Shown here: positions 1 to 5,118 of the stretch, piece after piece | How positions within the stretch are numbered: position 1 is the stretch's first letter | Layout of the letters: the number at the start of each line of letters is the position of its first letter | Source: Sphingobacteriia bacterium | Lineage (GTDB): Bacteria; Bacteroidota; Bacteroidia; Chitinophagales; Chitinophagaceae | Assembly (NCBI GenBank): GCA_004293505.1 | Contig: RDYY01000034.1 | Location: 1-5,118 of the forward strand | Direction of reading: 5' to 3' | Length of the DNA: 5,118 nt | Program-made: the position numbers and the translations under genes | Notes under the pieces: generated by a model | The model's input: only the letters and a program-made list of their open reading frames with translations | Databases searched by the model: none | What the model was told of the DNA's origin: nothing

Positions 1-786
1 GGCCATGACCGCACCATCTTTGTCGGTGACTTGTTCAAAATGGTCAATCACGGACATGTCGTAATTCTCTGGCACAAAGTCTTCGCCAAATCCTTCGCTA
101 ATGTAGGGGTGTACATAGGACATGTCAATTTTACCCGTTTGGTAATAATGGGTCAACAAACTGCCGTATACATCAATGGCCCAAACTTGGATATTGGGAT
201 TTTTTTCTTTTAAATATTGTGCGGTTCCCGTAACCGTTCCCCCTGTGCCAGCCGTGCAAATAAAATGGGTGATCTTCCCCTCGGTCTGTTCCCAAATTTC
301 TGGCCCCGTGCTTTCATAATGTGCCAATCGATTGGCCAGGTTATCGTATTGGTTGCAGAGATAGGCATTGGGAATTTCCTTGGCCAGTCGACGGGCAACA
401 GAATAATAGCTGCGCGGATCATCAGGCTCTACATTGGTGGGGCAAACAATTACTTCGGCCCCCACCGCTTTGAGGATGTCCATTTTTTCCTTGCTCTGTT
501 TGTCGGTTGTGGTAAAAATGCATTTATACCCCTTGACGCAAGCCGCCAAAGCCAATCCCATGCCCGTGTTGCCACTGGTGCATTCAATGATGGTGCCGCC
601 TGGTTTCAGCAATCCTTTTTCTTCGGCTACTTGCACCATTTTCAAAGCCATCCGGTCTTTGATGGAATTGCCTGGGTTAAAATAATCCACTTTGGCCAAG
701 ACAGTAGCCGGTAAGTGTTTGGTAATTTTATTCAATTGGATCAAGGGCGTTTGGCCGATGGTTTCCAAAACATTTTTCTTCCACAT
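1..786 (-). CDS. Cystathionine beta-synthase-like PLP enzyme (partial, C-terminus beyond left edge)
   Basis: This is a fold-type II PLP enzyme of the cysteine synthase/cystathionine beta-synthase family, expected to be cytosolic. It would condense serine with homocysteine (transsulfuration) or make cysteine from an activated serine. The 262 visible codons have no stop and start MWKKNVLETIGQTPL, the usual family N-terminus. The PLP lysine is K43 in NPGNSIKDR, the substrate-binding loop is TSGNTG (70-75), QYDN lies at 146-149 and the phosphate-cup loop GTGGT at 180-184. The stretch EPDDPRSYYS (120-129) followed by LAHYESTGPEIW resembles cystathionine beta-synthases more than CysK, so I favour that reading. 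The rest of the catalytic domain and any C-terminal regulatory CBS-domain pair are outside the window. The gene begins 15 bases after the acyltransferase stop, so it is probably the fifth gene of the operon. Family assignment is strong; the exact reaction is inferred. Confidence 0.88.
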   Translation of the reverse strand, partial: MWKKNVLETIGQTPLIQLNKITKHLPATVLAKVDYFNPGNSIKDRMALKMVQVAEEKGLLKPGGTIIECTSGNTGMGLALAACVKGYKCIFTTTDKQSKEKMDILKAVGAEVIVCPTNVEPDDPRSYYSVARRLAKEIPNAYLCNQYDNLANRLAHYESTGPEIWEQTEGKITHFICTAGTGGTVTGTAQYLKEKNPNIQVWAIDVYGSLLTHYYQTGKIDMSYVHPYISEGFGEDFVPENYDMSVIDHFEQVTDKDGAVMA

Positions 787-801
787 GGTCAGGGGTTCGG
801 T

Positions 802-1383
802 TTATGGGGTTGAGTGGTATCTGTTGTCGACGCTGAATTTTGCTGGAAATTTCGGGCTAATCTTTGAATAAAAAGCCATCACTTGTTCCAATGTTTTTTC
901 GATGGTAGTGGGCTGGACCATGCCGCCAATGCCTGCTTTTTTCTTTGCATAGTCTACATATCCAAATAGAATGGGAACTTGCGCTGCTTCTGCCACATAA
1001 TAAAATCCTGTTTTCCATTCCTTTCTCAAACTGCGGGAACCTTCAGGGGTAATGACCAGCACCAATTCTTCTTGTTCTGCAAACAATTGGGCCATGGCTT
1101 CTGTGGCACTGGGTCTTTGTCCGTTGGATTTGGGGCTTCTGTCAATGGGAATGGCGCCCAAAGGTTTCATGATCAAAGAAAAGGGAAAACGCATCCACTC
1201 TTTTTTGACGGTGAAACGAATCTTGATGCCATATTGGGCAAAAGCCGCCATGGTATACCAAAAATCCCAATTGCTGGTGTGGGGGGCTGCCAAAATAAGG
1301 CAACGCTTTATCTCGGGTGGCAATTGGTCATCCAAGGTCCATCCCTGCAAACGAAAAATAAAACGACAAATCAATTTGAGCAT
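802..1383 (-). CDS. Small lysophospholipid acyltransferase-like protein (PlsC superfamily)
   Basis: This 193-residue protein belongs to the glycerolipid acyltransferase (PlsC/LPLAT) superfamily. Members move an acyl chain onto a lysophospholipid such as 1-acylglycerol-3-phosphate at the inner face of the membrane. Visible motifs, in family order, are the catalytic HTSNWD (H35 to D40, the HX4D signature), GAIPIDRS (76-83, motif II), PEGSR (113-117, motif III) and VPI (136-138, motif IV). It is shorter than classical PlsC (about 240 residues) and lacks an obvious long N-terminal membrane helix, although residues 1-11 are hydrophobic. It matches the short HTSNWD type common in Bacteroidota. The start lies 26 bases after the plsX stop and no better start is evident. 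Its place behind plsX suggests a role in phospholipid synthesis or remodelling. The acyl acceptor cannot be read from the sequence, and another gene may be the main PlsC. Confidence 0.87.
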   Translation of the reverse strand: MLKLICRFIFRLQGWTLDDQLPPEIKRCLILAAPHTSNWDFWYTMAAFAQYGIKIRFTVKKEWMRFPFSLIMKPLGAIPIDRSPKSNGQRPSATEAMAQLFAEQEELVLVITPEGSRSLRKEWKTGFYYVAEAAQVPILFGYVDYAKKKAGIGGMVQPTTIEKTLEQVMAFYSKISPKFPAKFSVDNRYHSTP

Positions 1384-1409
1384 GGCAAAACAATAAAGTG
1401 CATTGAGCC

Positions 1410-2363
1410 TTACGCAGTGGGTGCAGCAAAAGCCTTGGCCAGGTTCTCACAAAACTGTGTTTCCACCATTTTGACGGCCAATGAAACCATATTCGAAAAA
1501 GCTTTGGCAGAACTGATGCCATGTCCTATGATGACGGGCTTGTTTACCCCCAGGACAGGCGTTCCGCCGTAATTTTCATAATGAAATCGGCCAAAAAAAT
1601 CATCCTCAGCTTGGCCCCGCTGAACCGCCGCATCATAAACAGACTCGGCCATTTTCAACACAATATTGCCGGTGAAACCATCACAGACCATCACATCGGC
1701 TTTGTCGGCAAAAAAATCGCGGCCTTCTATGTTGCCCACAAACTGCAAGGCCGTTTGCGCTTTCAAAAGGGGATAAGTGGCTTGGGCCAAAATATTTCCC
1801 TTGCCTTCTTCTTCCCCCACATTCACCAAACCTACCTTGGGTTGGTCAATGCCCAGAATGTGTTGGGCATACAAGCTGCCCAAACGGGCAAATTGTTCTA
1901 AGTGTTCGGGTTTACAATCGGCGTTTAAACCCACATCCAACAAGACTCCCGTTCCACCCTTTAATTTGGGCATGATGGTGGCAATGCTGGGACGCAACAC
2001 GCCGGGAGAGGGCTTGATGGAAAACATGGCACCCACCAACATGGCGCCGGTATTGCCCGCGCTGATGAAAGCATCTATTTTGTTTTGGGCCAACAGCTGA
2101 AAGCCCACAGCAATGCTGGATTGGGGTTTTTCTTTGAGGGCCTTGGTAGGGTGCTCGTGGTAGCCGATGGTGTCGGGGGCATGTACCACATGCAAAAAAG
2201 GTGATGAAAGACCCTCTTCTGCCAATAAAGCAGACAAGGTTTTTTCATCACCTATGGCGTATAGCTGTGCATTCACACCAGTATCCTGCAAAAATTGTTG
2301 GAGACCTTTTACTGCAGCCAAGGGTGCAAAGTCTCCCCCCATCATGTCGATTCCGATGTTCAT
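1410..2363 (-). CDS. plsX: Phosphate acyltransferase PlsX
   Basis: PlsX converts acyl-ACP and phosphate to acyl-phosphate, the donor used by PlsY for the first acylation of glycerol-3-phosphate; it acts as a peripheral membrane enzyme. The 317 residues are within the normal family length. Recognisable blocks are the N-terminal MNIGIDMMGGDFAP, SAGNTGA (101-107), LDVGLNAD (142-149), NVGEEEGKGN (181-190), GNIEGRDFF (210-218), CDGFTGNI (227-234), YGGTPVLG (265-272) and IIGHG (278-282). All are in the expected order, so the gene looks intact. The start is fixed by the conserved N-terminus. It lies 46 bases downstream of rpmF, the usual partner. fabH, which commonly follows plsX, is not here; the LPLAT gene takes its place. 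No separate plsX promoter is evident, so expression is probably from upstream of the YceD gene. Confidence 0.97.
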   Translation of the reverse strand: MNIGIDMMGGDFAPLAAVKGLQQFLQDTGVNAQLYAIGDEKTLSALLAEEGLSSPFLHVVHAPDTIGYHEHPTKALKEKPQSSIAVGFQLLAQNKIDAFISAGNTGAMLVGAMFSIKPSPGVLRPSIATIMPKLKGGTGVLLDVGLNADCKPEHLEQFARLGSLYAQHILGIDQPKVGLVNVGEEEGKGNILAQATYPLLKAQTALQFVGNIEGRDFFADKADVMVCDGFTGNIVLKMAESVYDAAVQRGQAEDDFFGRFHYENYGGTPVLGVNKPVIIGHGISSAKAFSNMVSLAVKMVETQFCENLAKAFAAPTA

Positions 2364-2400
2364 AGAGGCAAGCTAAGACAAAAATTGGTTACAAGCGGAC

Positions 2401-2417
2401 AAGCCTAATTTAGGCTT
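2401..2417 (-). repeat. 7-bp inverted repeat over the rpmF stop codon
   Basis: AAGCCTA (2401-2407) and TAGGCTT (2411-2417) are perfect inverted copies around a 3-base loop, and the rpmF stop codon (2410-2412) lies inside the structure. In the minus-strand transcript this could fold into a small hairpin between rpmF and plsX. No T-run follows it in the direction of transcription, so it is not a standard intrinsic terminator. It might act as an RNA-processing or stability element, or be chance. Confidence 0.35.
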
Positions 2418-2604
2418 TCAAAGGTGCTTTTTCAGCCACCAATTTTCCTTTGTAATACAATTTGCCTTCGCTTACGTGGGCACGGTGGCGCACGTGGGTC
2501 TCACCAGTGGTACCATCTTTGCTCAGGGTTACTTCCTGGGCAACATAGTGGGTTCTTCTTTTGGCACTGCGCTGTTGCGAATGTCGGCGTTTGGGATTAG
2601 GCAT
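2410..2604 (-). CDS. rpmF: 50S ribosomal protein bL32
   Basis: Ribosomal protein bL32 is a small component of the large subunit. The 64-residue protein opens with MPNPKRRHSQQRSAKRRTHY, the basic N-terminal signature of the family, and has the C-terminal HRAHVSEGKLYYKGK block. It contains no cysteine at all, so it is the zinc-independent (C-minus) form; zinc-binding bL32 carries two CxxC pairs. It sits 26 bases after the YceD gene and 46 bases before plsX, the classic arrangement linking ribosomal protein supply with membrane lipid synthesis. The acidic, lysine-rich tail (VAEKAPLKA) extends slightly past the conserved core. A short inverted repeat overlaps its stop codon and is listed separately. 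Confidence 0.97.
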   Translation of the reverse strand: MPNPKRRHSQQRSAKRRTHYVAQEVTLSKDGTTGETHVRHRAHVSEGKLYYKGKLVAEKAPLKA

Positions 2605-2630
2605 TGTTCAAAATTTAATATTCAAAAATC

Positions 2631-3179
2631 TTACTCTTCTAAATTTTTAAACTGGTCCAAACCTTTCCAGGCAGGGTTACCAGTGCTTTGACGGGCTTCT
2701 TCTTCCATTTTTTTCAGCAGGGCAAGGGCTTCCAAATTGCATTTGGCGCCACCATACTCTTCTGGTTTGCACATTTTTTGTGCCGGGATGCTCAGTTGGA
2801 CAAACTCATAGATCCAATCTTGAACGTGCAAATGGCTTTCCCCACGAGAAATGTAAAACACATCGGGGTCTTCTTCTTGCTCGTTCATGGCGGCTGGGTC
2901 TTCTACCAGTTTTACCAGCAAGTGGAATTCTTCCCAGAGCTGGAAAACCAAAGGATTGCCACAGCGATCACAACCGGATGCTACCTGGCCATCCACGTCA
3001 AACTTGAGTTGCATGAATCCATTCTTTTTGTCCAGGCTCAGGGTGAGCTTTGCCGAACATTGGTTGAATTCCTGCGGTCCATACTGTTGAAAGAACTGAT
3101 CGTCTACCCTGTATTCGAATACATGTACACCCGGTTTCAAACCCACAAACGCTATCTCAAATTCCCGGCTGTGACGCAT
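2631..3179 (-). CDS. YceD/DUF177 family protein (23S rRNA accumulation)
   Basis: The protein has 182 residues and is assigned to the YceD (DUF177) family, whose members are needed for normal 23S rRNA accumulation in E. coli and plants. The assignment rests on three things: position directly before rpmF, the CDRC pair (C70, C73) at the centre, and the C-terminal NPAWKGLDQFKNL (168-180), which resembles the family ending DPRWAxLKKL. An acidic stretch (98-106, MNEQEEDPD) precedes the second half. A second cysteine pair, C137 and C147, lies in KMCKPEEYGGAKC; with C70 and C73 it could bind a metal, but that is inference. The start follows a good promoter by about 20 bases and is preceded by a non-coding region, so it is probably the first gene of the operon. 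Molecular function is not established from sequence. Confidence 0.88.
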   Translation of the reverse strand: MRHSREFEIAFVGLKPGVHVFEYRVDDQFFQQYGPQEFNQCSAKLTLSLDKKNGFMQLKFDVDGQVASGCDRCGNPLVFQLWEEFHLLVKLVEDPAAMNEQEEDPDVFYISRGESHLHVQDWIYEFVQLSIPAQKMCKPEEYGGAKCNLEALALLKKMEEEARQSTGNPAWKGLDQFKNLEE

Positions 3180-3198
3180 AACCGAATTTTAGGGCTTG

Positions 3199-3229
3199 CA
3201 AAGGTAGTCATTCTGCGCCACCTATCCAA
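3199..3229 (-). promoter_or_regulatory. Bacteroidota-type promoter for the yceD-rpmF-plsX operon
   Basis: Read on the minus strand there is a perfect TAnnTTTG box, TACCTTTG (3199-3206), preceded by a TTG (3227-3229) with 20 bases between them. This matches the Bacteroidota primary-sigma promoter (TTG or TTTG near -33, TAnnTTTG near -7, usual gap about 17-23). The predicted transcription start is near 3192-3195, giving a leader of roughly 13-16 bases before the YceD start at 3179. The short leader leaves little room for a riboswitch or attenuator. The match is by eye only; the position right upstream of the first gene of the cluster supports it. Confidence 0.72.
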
Positions 3230-3260
3230 GGGAAATCGAAATGGGTCCAGGAGAAGGGAT

Positions 3261-3288
3261 TTTGGGGGGTAAAAACGGCTTAACTTGA
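3261..3288 (+). promoter_or_regulatory. Possible weak promoter for the DUF3810 gene
   Basis: On the plus strand TTTG (3261-3264) is followed after 16 bases by TAACTTGA (3281-3288), an imperfect version of TAnnTTTG. The gap is slightly short and the -7 box differs from consensus at its last two positions. It is the best candidate I see between the divergent operon promoter and the gene start at 3305, and would give a leader of only about 10 bases. Treat it as tentative. Confidence 0.28.
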
Positions 3289-3304
3289 CCCCGAATCTGT
3301 GCTT

Positions 3305-4396
3305 ATGGTTTTGCCGATTTCCCGGTTTTGGTACAAATTTTCATTGTTTTTAGCCTGTTTGCTGGTTTTTTGGGCTGGATTTTACCCGGAATGGGTAGAA
3401 AAATACTATGCCCAAGCATTTTACCCACATTGGAGCAGGACCCTGCGCTTTTTGTTGGGAAACATCCCCTTTTCCCTGGGTGACTTGGTCTATGGCTTGG
3501 CTTTGCTGCTTCTTTTTTGGGCGATTGGGCGGATGGGAAGGGACTGGGGGCGGATGGGATTTCGCTCAGCCAGCTGGTTGTGGTTGGGCAAAATATTGCA
3601 TGCCCTGCTCTGGGTTTACCTTTTGTTTTCCCTTTGCTGGGGCCTTCTTTATGTGCGGCCCAGTCTGGGAACGCGGTGGCAGTTAAAACCCGTTGCTTAT
3701 CAAAAAGAAGACATCCGCCGCTTGACCCTTTCCTTGTTGGACAGTACCCGCAAATACCGCCAAAGGTTGGGTACGGAAGCTGTGTGGCGCCCTTGTAGGG
3801 ATAGCTTGGTGCCTTGGACCCTATCGGCCTATGCCCCCTTGGCCTTGGCCCAACGCACCCCTGCCTTGGACCAAGCTTCGCTCAAACCCAGCTTGTTCGG
3901 GGCTGTGGGTGATTGGGTGGGCTATACAGGTTATTTTAACCCGTTTACGGGAGAAGGACAGTACCGAGCCGATTTACCCTTTGTGTTGCAACCCTTTGTT
4001 GCCTTGCACGAAACAGCCCACCAATTGGGCTATGCGCCCGAAGATGAAGCCAGTTGGGTAGCGTATACTGCTGCCTTGAACCATCCTTCGGACCGGGTGC
4101 GTTATTCGGCCCACTTGGAATTATTGGGCTATGCTTTGGCGGAAGAATTTTTGTTGTATGGACAGGAGGGAAGCTTTGCCGCTTTTGACAGCATCGCCAA
4201 AGAAAACAAAGCCAGGATGGATCCTGGGGTCAGGGCCGATAGAAAAAGGATTCGCGATTTTTTCCTGTCCCGGCAAAACCAAGTCTCACCCGCCATGAAT
4301 GCCCTGTATGACCAATACCTGAAACTGAACCGACAAGAAAAAGGATTGCGTTCTTACCATGCCGTTTTGTCTTGGGCTTTGGCGCATCAGAATTGA
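3305..4396 (+). CDS. DUF3810 family membrane protein with zinc-peptidase-like HETAH motif
   Basis: A 363-residue protein that I assign to DUF3810, a family of unknown function known mainly from Bacteroidota. Three hydrophobic segments lie in the N-terminal third (about residues 13-28, 58-75 and 96-116), so it is probably anchored in the inner membrane. The remaining soluble domain carries HETAHQLGYAPEDEA: H235, E236 and H239 form an HExxH zinc-peptidase motif, with E246 and E248 as possible further ligands. GYTGYFNPFTGEGQ (206-219) precedes it. The motif suggests a metallopeptidase, but no substrate or activity can be stated. I chose the ATG at 3305; a GTG at 3299 would add two residues. The gene is divergent from the YceD operon and its last 10 bases overlap the 3' end of dcd on the other strand. 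Composition resembles its neighbours, with no sign of recent transfer. Confidence 0.85.
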   Translation: MVLPISRFWYKFSLFLACLLVFWAGFYPEWVEKYYAQAFYPHWSRTLRFLLGNIPFSLGDLVYGLALLLLFWAIGRMGRDWGRMGFRSASWLWLGKILHALLWVYLLFSLCWGLLYVRPSLGTRWQLKPVAYQKEDIRRLTLSLLDSTRKYRQRLGTEAVWRPCRDSLVPWTLSAYAPLALAQRTPALDQASLKPSLFGAVGDWVGYTGYFNPFTGEGQYRADLPFVLQPFVALHETAHQLGYAPEDEASWVAYTAALNHPSDRVRYSAHLELLGYALAEEFLLYGQEGSFAAFDSIAKENKARMDPGVRADRKRIRDFFLSRQNQVSPAMNALYDQYLKLNRQEKGLRSYHAVLSWALAHQN

Positions 4397-4923
4397 TTCT
4401 TCCACATCATGCTCTCGATGGGCTTGTCGGGTTGTCCGCTGTATTTGGCGTTCTTTTTTTGGTTGTACTTGGTTTCGATCTCGCCATCCACAGGGAAATA
4501 AATCAATTGGCCGATGGGCATGCCGGTGTAGACCCGCACCGGTTGTTTGCAGGAGATCTCCAAAGTCCAGTTGCCGCAAAAGCCCACATCGCCTTTGCCA
4601 GCCGTGGCATGGATGTCAATGCCCAAACGACCCGTAGAAGATTTGCCTTCTAAAAAAGGGACGTGGGCATGGGTTTCGGTGTATTCCTGGGTAACGCCCA
4701 AATAAAACCCATCGGGCTGTAAAACATAGCCTTCTTCCGGGATTTCAAAATACTGGATGGTATTGTGTTTTTTGGCATCCAGCACGGCATCGGTATAAGT
4801 CGCCAGCCATTTGCCCAGGTGAACATCGTAGCTGTTGCTGCCCAAATCATGGCGCTGAAAGGGTTGGATCAAGATGGTGCCTTTCTGCATTTCTTCCAAT
4901 ATGCGCAAATCGCTCAAAATCAT
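4387..4923 (-). CDS. dcd: dCTP deaminase (Dcd), possibly bifunctional with dUTPase activity
   Basis: Dcd deaminates dCTP to dUTP, feeding dUMP and then dTTP synthesis; it is a soluble trimer of the dUTPase fold. The 178-residue protein starts MILSDLRI, as the family does, and carries the core GKSSTGRLGIDIHATAG (93-109) followed by DVGFCGNWTLE (112-122). S95/S96, R99 and E122 align by eye with the E. coli substrate-binding and catalytic residues, E122 being the counterpart of E138. The family tail KYSGQ (160-164) is present near the end. After HATA the next residue is G109, as in bifunctional deaminase/dUTPases (TAG, then D and GF), whereas E. coli has histidine; whether this enzyme also hydrolyses dUTP is unproven. 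The stop lies inside the 3' end of the DUF3810 gene. It is divergent from the phosphopantetheinyl transferase gene across 66 bases. Confidence 0.94.
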   Translation of the reverse strand: MILSDLRILEEMQKGTILIQPFQRHDLGSNSYDVHLGKWLATYTDAVLDAKKHNTIQYFEIPEEGYVLQPDGFYLGVTQEYTETHAHVPFLEGKSSTGRLGIDIHATAGKGDVGFCGNWTLEISCKQPVRVYTGMPIGQLIYFPVDGEIETKYNQKKNAKYSGQPDKPIESMMWKNQF

Positions 4924-4989
4924 GCCATTCTTTTTAGGGTTGGGTGCAAAAAAATGCTAATTCTGCAATTAACGCCTTAAAATTTTTTC
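4924..4989. other. Divergent intergenic region between dcd and the phosphopantetheinyl transferase gene
   Basis: This 66-base AT-rich gap must hold the 5' signals of two divergent genes. On the plus strand TAATTCTG (4958-4965) is one mismatch from TAnnTTTG and is the best candidate -7 box for the transferase gene, but the nearest upstream TTG is only 15 bases away. I see no matching pair for dcd on the minus strand. No hairpin or operator stands out. Confidence 0.3.
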
Positions 4990-5118
4990 TTGCCCCTCCA
5001 TTATCAACAAAATATCAACGCAGATACCCGATTGGCCGTTTGGCACATCACTGAAATGGAAGCTTTTTTTTTAGAAAAAGTGCCCTTGTCTACCGCTGTC
5101 CTGCACCCCCACAAAAGG
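4990..5118 (+). CDS. 4'-phosphopantetheinyl transferase superfamily protein (partial, N-terminus only)
   Basis: The 43 visible codons start at TTG (4990) and run off the right edge. An in-frame stop at 4978-4980 limits the start to the next few codons, and no ATG is available before codon 23, so TTG is the best start. The opening MPLHYQQNIN, then LAVWHI (15-20), EAFFLEK (24-30) and the HPHKR at the edge (39-43) match what I recall of Bacteroidota phosphopantetheinyl transferases, in which HKR leads into the RxxxRxLL region. Such enzymes move the phosphopantetheine arm of CoA to acyl or peptidyl carrier proteins. The catalytic magnesium-binding residues lie beyond the window, so the function rests on the N-terminal signature only. 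A run of nine T (5064-5072) is within codons 25-28. It is divergent from dcd. Confidence 0.72.
   Translation, partial: MPLHYQQNINADTRLAVWHITEMEAFFLEKVPLSTAVLHPHKR

Noticed and set aside
217..714. 165-codon plus-strand open frame
   Set aside because: It is antisense to the cystathionine beta-synthase-like gene, whose motifs are unmistakable; the plus-strand protein resembles no family I know.
979..1572. 197-codon plus-strand open frame
   Set aside because: It spans the 3' end of plsX and most of the acyltransferase gene in antisense, crossing their junction; both minus-strand genes have full family motifs.
2605..2630. AT-rich spacer with TTTTGAA repeated twice and a near TAnnTTTG match before rpmF
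   Set aside because: The promoter-like box has an extra base and lies a few bases from the rpmF start, leaving no leader; the short repeat is likely due to base composition.
2688..3272. 194-codon plus-strand open frame
   Set aside because: It is antisense to the YceD-family gene and extends through the operon promoter; its sequence is low-quality and aromatic-rich, typical of a shadow frame.
4372..4653. Plus-strand open frames continuing past the DUF3810 stop
   Set aside because: They are antisense to the conserved C-terminal half of dcd and have no recognisable content.
4941..4970. Repeated TGCA/AATT words suggesting an operator between dcd and the transferase gene
   Set aside because: The copies are short, in AT-rich sequence and without regular spacing or dyad symmetry, so I cannot tell them from chance.

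Overview
The window looks like ordinary chromosomal housekeeping sequence from a member of the Bacteroidota. Four things point that way: the bL32 protein has no zinc-binding cysteines, a DUF3810-type membrane metallopeptidase-like protein is present, the phosphopantetheinyl transferase has a Bacteroidota-style N-terminus, and the best promoter match has the Bacteroidota form (a TTG box, 20 bases, then TAnnTTTG). I cannot place it reliably below phylum. I see no rRNA, tRNA, insertion sequence, CRISPR array or phage gene.

Left two thirds (1-3179, minus strand): five genes run right to left with gaps of only 15-46 bases, so they look like one operon. In transcription order they are a YceD/DUF177 protein, rpmF (ribosomal protein bL32), plsX (phosphate acyltransferase), a small lysophospholipid acyltransferase-like protein (LPLAT), and a cystathionine beta-synthase-like PLP enzyme cut by the left edge. 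YceD-rpmF-plsX is the widely conserved cluster joining ribosome production to phospholipid synthesis. What follows plsX is less standard: fabH, its common partner, is absent here and the LPLAT and PLP-enzyme genes occupy that place. A good promoter match lies just upstream of the YceD gene.

Middle (3180-3304): a divergent intergenic region holds that promoter and a weaker candidate for the plus-strand gene.

Right part (3305-5118): a plus-strand DUF3810 protein (three membrane helices, then an HETAH motif) meets a minus-strand dcd (dCTP deaminase) tail to tail, and their 3' ends overlap by 10 bases. Divergent from dcd, after 66 bases, a 4'-phosphopantetheinyl transferase-like gene starts at a TTG codon and runs off the right edge.

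Together the genes cover ribosome assembly, phospholipid synthesis, sulfur amino acid metabolism, dUMP/dTTP supply and carrier-protein activation. I found no convincing new biological system; the findings are modest, gene-level points.
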